DNA of 6,495 bases from Opitutaceae bacterium (GCA_031266495.1 JAISAX010000406.1:1-6495); one strand, 5' to 3'; positions 1-6,248 are shown, counted from the stretch's first letter. The notes: a model not told the origin generated them from the sequence alone. Program-made: numbers and translations.

Positions 1-96
1 GGATTTCAAATTTCAGAGTCCGGATGCCGGCGGACCGGAGGACCGGAAGGCCTGATTTTCAGGACGAACCACGAATAACGAACCACGAACCGCGAG
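1..96 (+). other. Leader region upstream of the helicase, rich in short tandem duplications
   Basis: This stretch precedes the first gene and is built largely of back-to-back short repeats: ATTTCAA/ATTTCAG at 3-16 (7-bp unit, two copies), GGACCGGA at 32-47 (8-bp unit, two perfect copies) and ACGAAYY at 64-91 (7-bp unit, four copies, listed separately). I see no convincing -35/-10 promoter pair and no Shine-Dalgarno sequence before ATG 97. It could hold operator or iteron-like sites, or simply be repeat-rich intergenic DNA. An antisense reading frame crosses it, but its composition is that of a shadow of the helicase gene. Confidence 0.6.
64..91 (+). repeat. Four tandem ACGAAYY heptamers
   Basis: The units are ACGAACC, ACGAATA, ACGAACC and ACGAACC with an exact 7-bp period; equally, ACGAACCACGAA occurs twice with a 2-bp spacer. 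The array ends 5 bp before ATG 97, the likely true start of the helicase. Small tandem units next to a replication gene resemble iterons or operator arrays in layout. A 7-bp unit is short for an iteron, however, and comparable low-complexity repeats occur between genes in many GC-rich genomes, so a function is only inferred. Confidence 0.75.
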
Positions 97-197
97 ATGA
101 ATCCGGAAAACGAATACAACTGGGGAAATAAAAAATCGCGCGCGTTCCGCGTGATCGGGGGGGGGCGGAGGAGGATGGCGCCGAATGCGGCGTCCGG
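97..197 (+). other. Probable N-terminal part of the helicase, out of frame with the rest
   Basis: ATG 97 opens a frame reading MNPENEYNWGNKKS that stays open to 294, but the helicase itself is read one frame back. Adding one G to the 9-G run at 157-165, or a -1 ribosomal slip there, would join the two and give an N-terminus of about 34 residues ending in VRV just before the conserved PPHSVEAEE motif. DnaB proteins normally carry a short leader before that motif, while the only in-frame start (GTG 198) places it at residue 2. The start ATGAAT followed by A-rich codons also resembles the ParB gene start (ATGAAT, MNTKKS). A slip at the A6 run (130-135) is a less likely alternative. Confidence 0.5.
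157..165 (+). repeat. 9-G homopolymer at the helicase frame break
   Basis: Nine consecutive G separate the frame opened by ATG 97 from the frame of the helicase. One additional G restores a continuous reading frame. The tract may be a sequencing or assembly miscount, a slippage-prone (phase-variable) tract, or a -1 frameshift site; the sequence alone cannot decide. Confidence 0.7.
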
Positions 198-1601
198 GTG
201 CCGCCGCATTCGGTGGAGGCGGAGGAGTGTTTGCTTTCGTGCTGTTTTGTGGATGCGGATGCGTCGTTGCGGAAGTGTTCGGAGCTGCGGGTGACGCCGG
301 GGGCGTTTTATGTGCCGGCGTGCCGGCGGATTTTCGAGGTGCTGCTCGATCTGCACCGGCGGGAGTTGGTGATCGACGCGGCGGTGGTGGCGGAGGAGTT
401 GCGGCGGCTGGGCAAACTGGAATCGGTCGGCGGGGTGAGGGGGATTATGCGGGTGAGCGACGCGGTGCCGACGGCGTTGCAGGTGGAGTATTTCGCGGTG
501 CGGGTGCGGGAGTTGTGGGGGTTGCGGACAATGGTCGAGTTCGCGTCGGGGGTTGTGGAGGGTTGCTACGAGTACTCGGGGGAGATGCGGGATCTGGTGG
601 CGGGGATGCGCAACCGGCTGGACCGGATGTTCGAGTGGGCGAGCGTGGAGGGGGACGGGCAGCAGGCGGTGGCGACCAATGCGGCCGCAAGGCTTGAGGA
701 TATCATGGCCGGGCGGGTGGACATGTCGCGTTGGGTGCGGCTGGGCATTCCGGGGTTCGACGAGTTGTTTTCGCCGGTCGATCCGAACAACGAGGAGTGG
801 TTGATCATTGTCGCGGGGTTGCGGAGCCAGGGGAAGAGTTCGCTGGCGCGGCAGCTTGCGGTCGCCAATCTTGAGGGGGGGGCCGTGGGGGCGGTGTTCA
901 ACCTGGAGACGGGGGCGCGGGGGTGGTTGCACCGGGCGGCCGCCATGCGGGCGGGGGTCAATCTCCGGGGGGCGGATGTGGCTTCGGCGGAGCAGAAGGC
1001 GGCGTTGCGGGCGAGCATGGGGGAGGGGTCTTCGTGGGTGGGGGCGCGGCTCTGGGTTTTCGAGGATGTGATGGAGATCGGCGATATCGAGTGCAGGGTG
1101 CGCGATCTGCATCGCGCCACGGGGGGGGCGCTGCGTTTCATTGTGGTGGATTATTTGCAGTTGGTGGAGTTGCGGGATGCGCGGCGGGGGATGAACCGGG
1201 AGCAGATCGTGGGGGAGATCAGCCGGCGGCTGAAGTTGCTGGGGAAGAGGTATAATGTCGCGTGCATCGTGCTGGCGCAGTTCGGGCGCAGTCCGGCAAA
1301 GGAGGCGAGGCGGCCGGTGTTGAGCGATTTGCGGGAGTCGGCGTCGATCGAGAACAACGCGGATCGGGTGTTTGCGTTGTGGTTGTTGCCGGAGGACCGG
1401 GCGGGCATTGCGCAGGACGAGGGGACGCCGGTGCCGTTGATGCAGTTGATCCAGCTAAAGAATCGCAACGGGGTGTGCGGGCATGAGCATGTGTTGTTCA
1501 ACAAGCGGCTGGGGCGGTTCGAGCGGGCGCCGGCGCGGGGGGACGGGCGGCCGGGCGCTCCGAAACCGGATAATGGATACAGGCGGGGGGGGGGGCAATG
1601 A
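198..1601 (+). CDS. dnaB: DnaB-like replicative DNA helicase (phage type)
   Basis: The gene encodes a hexameric, ATP-driven replicative helicase that would unwind DNA at the phage fork. The 467-aa frame opens with the DnaB N-terminal signature PPHSVEAEE (residues 2-10). The RecA-like motor follows: Walker A GLRSQGKS (207-214), the presumed catalytic Glu in FNLETG (E237), Walker B FIVVDYLQL (Asp318), the sensor Gln in VLAQFGR (361), the DnaB hallmark SDLRESASIENNAD (376-389) and an arginine-finger region KNRNG (421-425). Length is normal for the family. GTG 198 is the only in-frame start after the TAA at 129 and has no well-placed SD (GGAGGAGG lies about 24 nt away), so the real start is probably ATG 97 across a frame break. 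The 3' end overlaps the next gene by ATGA. The tail after about residue 440 is low-complexity and ends in a G-run-encoded Gly stretch. No helicase loader or primase is visible. Family call is firm; the start is uncertain. Confidence 0.93.
   Translation: MPPHSVEAEECLLSCCFVDADASLRKCSELRVTPGAFYVPACRRIFEVLLDLHRRELVIDAAVVAEELRRLGKLESVGGVRGIMRVSDAVPTALQVEYFAVRVRELWGLRTMVEFASGVVEGCYEYSGEMRDLVAGMRNRLDRMFEWASVEGDGQQAVATNAAARLEDIMAGRVDMSRWVRLGIPGFDELFSPVDPNNEEWLIIVAGLRSQGKSSLARQLAVANLEGGAVGAVFNLETGARGWLHRAAAMRAGVNLRGADVASAEQKAALRASMGEGSSWVGARLWVFEDVMEIGDIECRVRDLHRATGGALRFIVVDYLQLVELRDARRGMNREQIVGEISRRLKLLGKRYNVACIVLAQFGRSPAKEARRPVLSDLRESASIENNADRVFALWLLPEDRAGIAQDEGTPVPLMQLIQLKNRNGVCGHEHVLFNKRLGRFERAPARGDGRPGAPKPDNGYRRGGGQ
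1585..1595 (+). repeat. 11-G homopolymer at the helicase/HTH junction
   Basis: Eleven consecutive G encode the last Gly codons of the helicase and end 2 nt before ATG 1598. The tract occupies the SD region of the next gene and might serve as a crude ribosome-binding site. A -1 slip on it would fuse the helicase to the HTH protein in frame (reading GAMSGIKDV). A length change here would alter the helicase C-terminus and the overlap. Confidence 0.75.
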
Positions 1602-1894
1602 GCGGGATCAAGGATGTCCACGTGACGGCGTTTCTCCGGGCGCTCCGGGCGCGGGGGCTTTCGGCGGAGGGGCTGGCGGCGCAGGCCCGGATCGGGCGCT
1701 GCCATTTTGCCGGGATGCTCTACGGGCGCCGCACGGGCGCTCATTCGTGGAAACATGTTATGCCGCTGTTGCTGGCGGAGGAGGTGTTCCACCTGAAACA
1801 ATGCTCCGCGTGGAACAGTCACGCGGAGGCGGCGTGGAACGCCGAGGTGTCGGCGCGTTCCCTTGGCCGTTTCGCGTGTGCCGGACTGATGTGA
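1598..1894 (+). CDS. Small helix-turn-helix protein, Cro/Xre-like (putative)
   Basis: This is a 98-aa protein starting in an ATGA overlap with the helicase stop, so translation is probably coupled. Residues about 11-60 can be read as a lambda-repressor-like fold: a first helix in AFLRALRARG, then LSAEGLAAQARIGRCHFAGML (22-29 as scaffold helix, about 33-41 as recognition helix), then a further helix around WKHVMPLLLAEEV. The C-terminal third (from about 66) has three Trp/Cys-rich segments and no domain I recognise. The likely role is DNA binding as a phage regulator or replication accessory, but this rests on pattern only; there is no strong family signature. The stop codon is the first TGA of the TGACC repeat. 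Codons are less extremely G-ending than those of the helicase or ParB. It may alternatively be an uncharacterised phage protein without DNA-binding activity. Confidence 0.62.
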   Translation: MSGIKDVHVTAFLRALRARGLSAEGLAAQARIGRCHFAGMLYGRRTGAHSWKHVMPLLLAEEVFHLKQCSAWNSHAEAAWNAEVSARSLGRFACAGLM

Positions 1895-1910
1895 CCTGAC
1901 CTGACCTGAC
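1892..1910 (+). repeat. TGACC tandem repeat (3.8 copies) beginning on the HTH stop codon
   Basis: The 5-bp unit TGACC is repeated from the stop codon of the HTH gene and ends as TGAC at 1910, 16 nt before the ParB start. Because 5 is not a multiple of 3, the four TGA triplets (1892, 1897, 1902, 1907) put a stop in all three forward frames, insulating ParB from any readthrough or slipped translation upstream. No SD is visible before ATG 1927; the gap there is pyrimidine-rich. Confidence 0.8.
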
Positions 1911-1926
1911 GACTTTTTCTCCCGAT

Positions 1927-3627
1927 ATGAATACTAAAAAATCCAATACAGTGCCCGCGGATGACGCGGAAAAAAATAATGTCCGGGCGGCGAGTCCGGC
2001 GGCGAACGAGGGGGCGGCGATTCTGGCGGTGAAGCCGGGCGAGATCGCGATGTTTCCGGTGGCGATGATCGCGCCGGATCCGAAGAACCGCAAGGATCAT
2101 GATCCGGAGGCGCTGAAGGCGCTGGGGGCGAGTCTGCGGGCGGATGGGCAGTTGCAGCCGATCCTGATCAGGAAGTCGGGCGGGGTGCCGCCGTGGATGA
2201 TCGTGGCGGGCGAGCGGCGGTGGCTGGCGACGCGGGCGAACGGGGATTCGCATATTCTGGCGCGGGTGGAGGATCCGGAGGATGACGAGAGGGCGTCGAT
2301 CCGGAAGCGGGCGGCGGAGAATTTCCATCGCAAGAATTTGACTGCTATAGAGGAGGCGGAGGTGATGCGGCAGATGGCGGATACGGGGATGCCGGTGAAG
2401 GCGATTGCGGAGTCGCTCGTGTTGTCGCAGCCGATGGTGTCGAACACGCTGGGGTTGCTGCGGCTGCCGTTGGCGGTGCGCGCGCTGGTCGCGAGCGGGA
2501 AGTTGCCGCGGGCGCACGGGGTGTCGTTGGGGCGGTTCGCGCGGTGGCCGAAGATTTGCGCGAGGATGGCGGAGTTGGTTGTCGGGTCGGAGTGGACGAC
2601 CAAGACTCTGGAGCAGCATGATCTGCCGTTCCGGTATCATCTGGAGCAGGATGGGATGCTGGTCGAGATCAAGGTCAGGGAGTCGTATGAGGGCGATACG
2701 GATCCGGTGTATGTGTTGCCAGAGGCGTTTTCCAGGGATCCGGATTTTATGCCCTACAAGGAGAGGTGGGTGGTGTATTTTCGGGAGCCGGGCACGGTGG
2801 ACAGGTGGGTGCCGGAGCAGCGGAAGCAGGATGCGGCGCGGCAGGCGAAGGCGGCGGCGAAGAAGGCCCGTGCGAAGGCGGAGGGGAAGCTGACGCCGGA
2901 GCAGGCGGCGCGAAAGCGGCTGATCGAGAAGAACAGGGCCGCGCGGGCGGAGATCAGCGAGGCGCTGGGGAAGTGCGTGGAGGTCGTGAGGAGTATCAAA
3001 CCGAGCGATACGGTGCCGCATGCGGTGTTGTTCGCGGTGATCGGCCCGGCGTTTGAGTCGGGGTGCCGCAATGATGCGATTGTGGGGGCGGCGCATGCGT
3101 TGGGGATCGAGTTGCGGAGGATGCGGGGCGGCAGATATCGGGCGTACGATCCGCTGCGGGCGCTGGGGCATACGGATGCGTTGCGGGTGGCGGGGCTGGC
3201 CGTGCTGATGCGTCATGCGGAGGAGGCGAGCCGTGGCGCGGGCGCGGTGCCGGAGGATGTGGCCGCCGTGGCCGTTCTGTGGAAGGGGGAGGCGAAGCCG
3301 CCGCGTTCGCCTGCTGTCGGCAAGGTTTCGCCGGAGGTGGCGCAGGAATTTGGCAAGTCGGCGCTGGAAAAGGTTCGTCCGCTGTGGAGGGCAGGCAAGA
3401 CGCCGCGGGAGATTGCCGATGCGCTGGGCTGGGATCTGCGGATCGTGGTGGCGGCGGTGAAGCAGTTGGCTCTGGAGGCGGAGGCGGCGGTGGCGCCCGC
3501 GGCACGCGGAGGGGCAACGTCCACGGGCAGGGATGCCCGTGCCACGCCGGAGGCGGGCGAGACGCCCGCGCCACGGGGGCGCGTCAAGCCGCAGGTGACG
3601 GCGCTGGTGAAGGGAGGTGCGACATGA
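1927..3627 (+). CDS. ParB/RepB/Spo0J-family DNA-binding protein without ParA
   Basis: The 566-aa product carries a ParB-type N-terminal domain. PDPKNRKDHDPEALKALGASL (about 51-70) and GQLQPILIR (74-82) lead to the nucleotide-binding box GERRWLA (95-101) and the C-box-like ENFHRKNLTAIEEA (131-144). A central helix-turn-helix follows around 157-180 (AIAESLVLSQPMVSNTLGLL). The Arg of the usual GERRxRA patch that would follow Trp99 is Leu100. The rest is long and unusual for ParB: an unassigned segment at 225-295, a Lys/Ala/Arg-rich probable coiled coil at about 297-345, a second possible HTH at about 483-515 (WRAGKTPREIADALGWDL) and a repeat-derived stretch at about 531-550. ParB proteins bind specific sites and use CTP to load onto DNA; phage and plasmid versions act in segregation, regulation or replication. 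No parA and no recognisable parS is present, so the role is open. There is no SD before ATG 1927. The 3' end overlaps the exonuclease by ATGA. Confidence 0.91.
   Translation: MNTKKSNTVPADDAEKNNVRAASPAANEGAAILAVKPGEIAMFPVAMIAPDPKNRKDHDPEALKALGASLRADGQLQPILIRKSGGVPPWMIVAGERRWLATRANGDSHILARVEDPEDDERASIRKRAAENFHRKNLTAIEEAEVMRQMADTGMPVKAIAESLVLSQPMVSNTLGLLRLPLAVRALVASGKLPRAHGVSLGRFARWPKICARMAELVVGSEWTTKTLEQHDLPFRYHLEQDGMLVEIKVRESYEGDTDPVYVLPEAFSRDPDFMPYKERWVVYFREPGTVDRWVPEQRKQDAARQAKAAAKKARAKAEGKLTPEQAARKRLIEKNRAARAEISEALGKCVEVVRSIKPSDTVPHAVLFAVIGPAFESGCRNDAIVGAAHALGIELRRMRGGRYRAYDPLRALGHTDALRVAGLAVLMRHAEEASRGAGAVPEDVAAVAVLWKGEAKPPRSPAVGKVSPEVAQEFGKSALEKVRPLWRAGKTPREIADALGWDLRIVVAAVKQLALEAEAAVAPAARGGATSTGRDARATPEAGETPAPRGRVKPQVTALVKGGAT
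3522..3575 (+). repeat. Double-hairpin palindromic repeat absorbed into the ParB coding sequence
   Basis: Two perfect hairpins lie side by side: CACGGGCA/TGCCCGTG (3522-3529 and 3534-3541, loop GGGA), and GCGGGCG/CGCCCGC (3553-3559 and 3563-3569, loop AGA). Each hairpin is followed by a similar sequence (GCCACGCC and GCGCCACG). The segment is 54 nt, keeps the frame, and encodes peptide containing GRDARATPEAGETPAP near the ParB C-terminus. From memory, similar GC-rich palindromic elements are abundant between genes in Verrucomicrobiota, which suggests a REP-like element inside a gene; a search would be needed to confirm. It is not a typical terminator, since no T-tract follows and the frame continues. 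Confidence 0.7.
3611..3618 (+). promoter_or_regulatory. Shine-Dalgarno site fixing the exonuclease start
   Basis: AGGGAGGT lies inside the ParB 3' end with its GGAGG core 6 nt before ATG 3624. It decides the exonuclease start: the open frame extends back to an ATG at 3279, but the upstream part encodes Gly/Ala-rich shadow sequence of ParB, whereas the exonuclease motif begins immediately after ATG 3624. Confidence 0.85.
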
Positions 3628-4244
3628 GCGGTGCGCTTTCTTCGGTCGTGGTGGTTGATGTGGAGACGACGGGGATCGACCCGGAGCGGTGCGGGATCCT
3701 GGAGATCGGCGCGGTGGCGCTGGTGTCGGGCGCGGAGTTTTCCGTGTATTGCAGCGTGCCGTTCGGGGTGCGGGTCGAGGCGCGCGCCCTGGAGGTCAAC
3801 GGGGTGCGGTATGAGGATATCCATGACAGGAGTCATCCGCTGGACTGGCGGTGCGTCGTGGAGTTCGACGCGTGGTGCCGGGAGCGGGGGTTGTCTTTGC
3901 TGGCGGGGATGAATCCGTCGTTCGATCTGGGGTTCCTCAAGGCGGCGGGTCGGCGGGTGATCCGGGATGAGCTGGGGGAGCCGTTCGTGTCGATGCCGGC
4001 GTTCCCGCACCGGACGCTGGATATGCATTCGGTGGCGGTGGCCTGGGCTGTGCGGCATGGGGTGCCGGTGCCGGCCCGGGGGTTTTATACGGATGCGATT
4101 TACGGGGTGCTGGGGTTTCCGCCAGAGGCGAAACCACACCGGGCCATCGAGGGGGCGCGGCGCGAGGCGGAGGCGTTGCGGGTGTTGCTGGGGTTGGTGG
4201 ATGGGGCGGCGGTGGATTCCGCACGGAATGGAGGGGTGGTATGA
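3624..4244 (+). CDS. DnaQ-like (DEDDh-type) 3'-5' exonuclease with altered Exo III motif
   Basis: The 206-aa protein is an RNase H-fold 3'-5' exonuclease, a class that removes nucleotides from DNA or RNA 3' ends in proofreading, repair or RNA turnover. Exo I is VVVDVETTG with Asp12 and Glu14, followed by ILEIGAVAL. Exo II is GMNPSFDLGFL with Asp101. TLDMHSVA (131-138) matches the segment that often follows. Exo III is PHRAIEGARREAE: His172 is in place, but the usual Asp five residues later is Gly177. Glu176 and Glu181 are the nearest acids, the latter one helical turn on. Activity is therefore plausible but unproven. The start overlaps the ParB stop by ATGA with a strong SD, and the stop overlaps the next gene the same way. 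No polymerase gene is in the window, so this is a stand-alone enzyme rather than a visible proofreading subunit. Family call is firm; substrate is unknown. Confidence 0.9.
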   Translation: MSGALSSVVVVDVETTGIDPERCGILEIGAVALVSGAEFSVYCSVPFGVRVEARALEVNGVRYEDIHDRSHPLDWRCVVEFDAWCRERGLSLLAGMNPSFDLGFLKAAGRRVIRDELGEPFVSMPAFPHRTLDMHSVAVAWAVRHGVPVPARGFYTDAIYGVLGFPPEAKPHRAIEGARREAEALRVLLGLVDGAAVDSARNGGVV

Positions 4245-4441
4245 GGCTCCATGTCATCTATAAAAATCCTTCCGGTTTCCCGGGGCTGTATGTGTGCCGG
4301 GTGTTCGAAAATGATCGTCCGACGCGCGAGCACTGGACTGGCAGGACGCTGGTCGAGGCGCGCAGCCAGCTCCCGGCCGGTTTGTCCCGGCTGCCTCGCG
4401 CCGATAGCGATGATCCGGTGATCATGGAGGTGTGGGTATGA
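4241..4441 (+). CDS. 66-aa protein of unknown function
   Basis: A short gene is wedged between exonuclease and terminase, overlapping both by ATGA. GGAGGGG (4230-4236) precedes ATG 4241 by 4 nt, which strongly supports translation. The product begins MRLHVIYKNPSGFPGLYVCR, followed by FENDRPTREHWTGRTLVEARSQL, and ends with an acidic segment and EVWV. The first part could form two short beta strands (LHVIYK and LYVCRVFE), and the middle could form a helix with possible contact residues. No signal peptide or membrane segment is present. I do not recognise the family. Its position directly before the large terminase is where a small terminase subunit often sits, but it is short for that role and lacks a clear HTH. 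Codon use is more balanced between C- and G-ending codons than in ParB or terminase. Confidence 0.75.
   Translation: MRLHVIYKNPSGFPGLYVCRVFENDRPTREHWTGRTLVEARSQLPAGLSRLPRADSDDPVIMEVWV
4426..4432 (+). promoter_or_regulatory. Shine-Dalgarno site fixing the terminase start
   Basis: GGAGGTG lies 5 nt before ATG 4438. An alternative in-frame GTG at 4432 falls inside this ribosome-binding site and is therefore unlikely to be used. ATG 4438 also gives the ATGA overlap seen at the neighbouring junctions. Confidence 0.85.
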
Positions 4442-6222
4442 GCAGTCTGTCGGAAAATTTCCCTCGCGAGTGGCTTCAGCCTGATCCCGTGCTGCCTCTG
4501 CCGACGCGGGGGCAGGTGCAGGCGTTGCTGGCACGGGGGACGGAGGGGAGGGCGCAACTGGAGAAGTTTTTGCGGGAGCGGGCGGAGTTGATCCGGCTGC
4601 GCGGGGAGAATCCTCTGGAGTATGGGTTCGAGCCTTACACGTTCAGGCGGGCGCGGGAGTTGACGGAGAAGTACGACGAGGTTCTTCTGATGGGTGGAAA
4701 TCGCGAGGGAAAGACCAACTTCGCGGCGAAGTTCTGCGTGGAGCTTCTGGTGAAAAAGCCGGGGGCGGTGGCGGCGTTTTTCCATTCGTCGGAGAAGTCG
4801 TCGCGGTTGCAGCAGCAGCCGGTGATTTTTTCGTTTTTGCCGCCGGTGTGGCGGGCGCAGGCGCGGGCGGCGCGGCGGGCTGCGAAGGGGGATGCGTACC
4901 TGGGGTATGCGCCGGGGTCGGGGTTCACGGGTGAGCAGTTTATTTTGCCGAATGGGGTGGAGGGTCAGGTGGGGAGCACGGGGTTGTTTTTCAACTACAA
5001 GCAGGATGTGGGGGTGATGGAGGGGTGGGAGTTCGATGTGGTGTGGTTCGATGAGTTGGTGCCGATGGCGTTTCTTGAGGCGCTGACGTTTCGCCTGAGC
5101 CGGACGAAGCGGACGATCATCCTGACGACGTTCACGCCGGTGCGGGGGTACACGCCGGTGGTGGCGAGCTATGTGGGGGGGGCGAGGGTGGTGGAGACGC
5201 GGAGGGCGGAGTTGCTGGCGGGGGATGTGGTGCATGTGCGGGATTGTCCGCCGGGGCATATGCCGTTCGTGCAGGCGGGGGCGCGGGAGAACAGCGCGGT
5301 GTTGTATTTCCACAACATGAGCAACCCGTACGGGGCGGGCAAGGAGGTGCGCAAGAAGCTGGCGGGCGCGGCGGCGAGCGTGATCAAGATGCGCGGCTAC
5401 GGGTGGGCGGACCGGACGGTGGCGGGGGTGTTCGCCAGGTTTTCGATGAATGTGCATGTGGTGTCGCCGAAGCGGGTGGCGGAGTTGCTGGCGGGGCCTT
5501 GCACGCGCTACGTGGCGGCGGATCCGCGGCCGGGCGTGAACTGGTTTATCAAGTGGTATTGCGTGACGCCGGAGGGGTGGAATATCGTGTATCGGGAGTG
5601 GCCGGACATGCAGCGGTATGACCGGTGGGCGTTGCCGCCGGCGGAGCGGTCGGACGGGCGGATGGGGTTGCAGTGGCGGCCGGGGCCGGCGCAGTTTGTG
5701 GAGGCAGGGCGGGGGATAAATGGCTATAAAAAGCTGATTCTGGAGGCAGAGGGATGGGTGTGGAACGAGGCGGAGGGCCGGTGGGATGGTGCGCGGGCCG
5801 AGAGAATCGAGAGCCGGCTGATCGATCCGCGCATGGGAGGCGACCCCGTGCCGGGCGCGGACGAAGGGACGACGATCATCCGCCTGATGGAGGATGAGGA
5901 GAGGGATAGACAGGGGCGGGTGATCGGGCCGTCGATGATCTGGGAGAAGGGGCCGGCGAGCGGCGTAGGAGACTCGGTGGAGATGATCTCGTCGGCGATG
6001 GACTACGATGAGACGCAGAGGGTGTCGGTGCTGAACTGCCCGAAGTGGTATGTGTCGGAGAACTGCAAGCAGTCGATCATGGCGTATCAGGAGTTTACCA
6101 ACGCGGGGGGCCAAAAGGACGGGTTGAAGGATATCATCGATTGCGACCGGTATTTCATCAAGGCGGACTTGGAATACGTGGCGCCGAATCTGCGACGGGT
6201 GCGGCGGGGCGGATATTACTAA
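4438..6222 (+). CDS. terL: Phage terminase large subunit (TerL)
   Basis: The 594-aa product is the ATP-driven DNA packaging motor with a nuclease that cuts the phage concatemer. ATPase motifs run in order: Walker A GGNREGKT (86-93), Walker B DVVWFDE (200-206, Asp205 and presumed catalytic Glu206) and a coupling motif ILTTFTP (228-234). The C-terminal half fits an RNase H-like nuclease: YVAADPRPG (Asp362) in the first strand, SRLIDPRMGG (Asp463), and an acidic cluster KDIIDCD (565-570) near the end as candidate metal ligands. The N-terminal 70 residues (RGQVQALLARG onward) are predicted helical and probably precede the ATPase core. Length is typical for large terminases. The gene is the last member of an ATGA-coupled chain and is followed by an A/T-rich repeat gap. 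No portal gene follows within the window, and no small subunit was recognised. Codons are strongly G-ending after the first about 25 residues. Assignment is firm, though the exact nuclease ligands are inferred. Confidence 0.93.
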   Translation: MSSLSENFPREWLQPDPVLPLPTRGQVQALLARGTEGRAQLEKFLRERAELIRLRGENPLEYGFEPYTFRRARELTEKYDEVLLMGGNREGKTNFAAKFCVELLVKKPGAVAAFFHSSEKSSRLQQQPVIFSFLPPVWRAQARAARRAAKGDAYLGYAPGSGFTGEQFILPNGVEGQVGSTGLFFNYKQDVGVMEGWEFDVVWFDELVPMAFLEALTFRLSRTKRTIILTTFTPVRGYTPVVASYVGGARVVETRRAELLAGDVVHVRDCPPGHMPFVQAGARENSAVLYFHNMSNPYGAGKEVRKKLAGAAASVIKMRGYGWADRTVAGVFARFSMNVHVVSPKRVAELLAGPCTRYVAADPRPGVNWFIKWYCVTPEGWNIVYREWPDMQRYDRWALPPAERSDGRMGLQWRPGPAQFVEAGRGINGYKKLILEAEGWVWNEAEGRWDGARAERIESRLIDPRMGGDPVPGADEGTTIIRLMEDEERDRQGRVIGPSMIWEKGPASGVGDSVEMISSAMDYDETQRVSVLNCPKWYVSENCKQSIMAYQEFTNAGGQKDGLKDIIDCDRYFIKADLEYVAPNLRRVRRGGYY

Positions 6223-6246
6223 TTAATAATTAAGAATTAAGAATTT

Positions 6247-6248
<2 letters not shown>
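6221..6248 (+). repeat. AATTAAK heptamer array over a gene start
   Basis: Units are AATTAAT, AATTAAG, AATTAAG and a diverged AATTTAT, with an exact 7-bp period. The array starts within the terminase stop codon and runs into ATG 6247. It is an A/T island in otherwise very GC-rich DNA. It contains no SD, but the unstructured A/T sequence could ease ribosome access or melt as a promoter -10 region. Period and copy number match the ACGAAYY array at 64-91. Confidence 0.8.

Noticed and set aside
64..91. CRISPR array
   Set aside because: Units are 7 bp with no unique spacers; this is a simple tandem repeat.
175..177. ATG 175 directly after GGAGGAGG as the helicase start
   Set aside because: The SD abuts the ATG with no spacer, and the frame is wrong for the helicase unless a base is gained or lost within the next 20 nt.
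6..1112. Long minus-strand open frame opposite the helicase
   Set aside because: Its product is Pro/His/Arg-rich with no motif, as expected for the complement of a G-ending, GC-rich gene; the + strand helicase motifs explain the region.
1483..1899. 138-aa + strand frame across the helicase/HTH junction
   Set aside because: Gly/Arg-rich product with no motif, overlapping two better-supported genes in another frame.
1819..3216. Long minus-strand open frame opposite ParB
   Set aside because: Low-complexity Arg/Pro/His/Leu product with no domain; a compositional shadow of ParB.
3522..3575. Hairpins as a transcription terminator
   Set aside because: No T-run follows, they lie inside ParB, and the next gene is translationally coupled downstream.
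3279..3623. Upstream extension of the exonuclease to ATG 3279
   Set aside because: The extra residues are Gly/Ala-rich out-of-frame ParB sequence; the SD and ATGA overlap at 3624 and the immediate Exo I motif set the start.
4258..6114. 618-aa minus-strand open frame opposite terminase
   Set aside because: Same Arg/His/Pro/Leu-rich shadow composition, no motif, and terminase motifs on the + strand are unambiguous.
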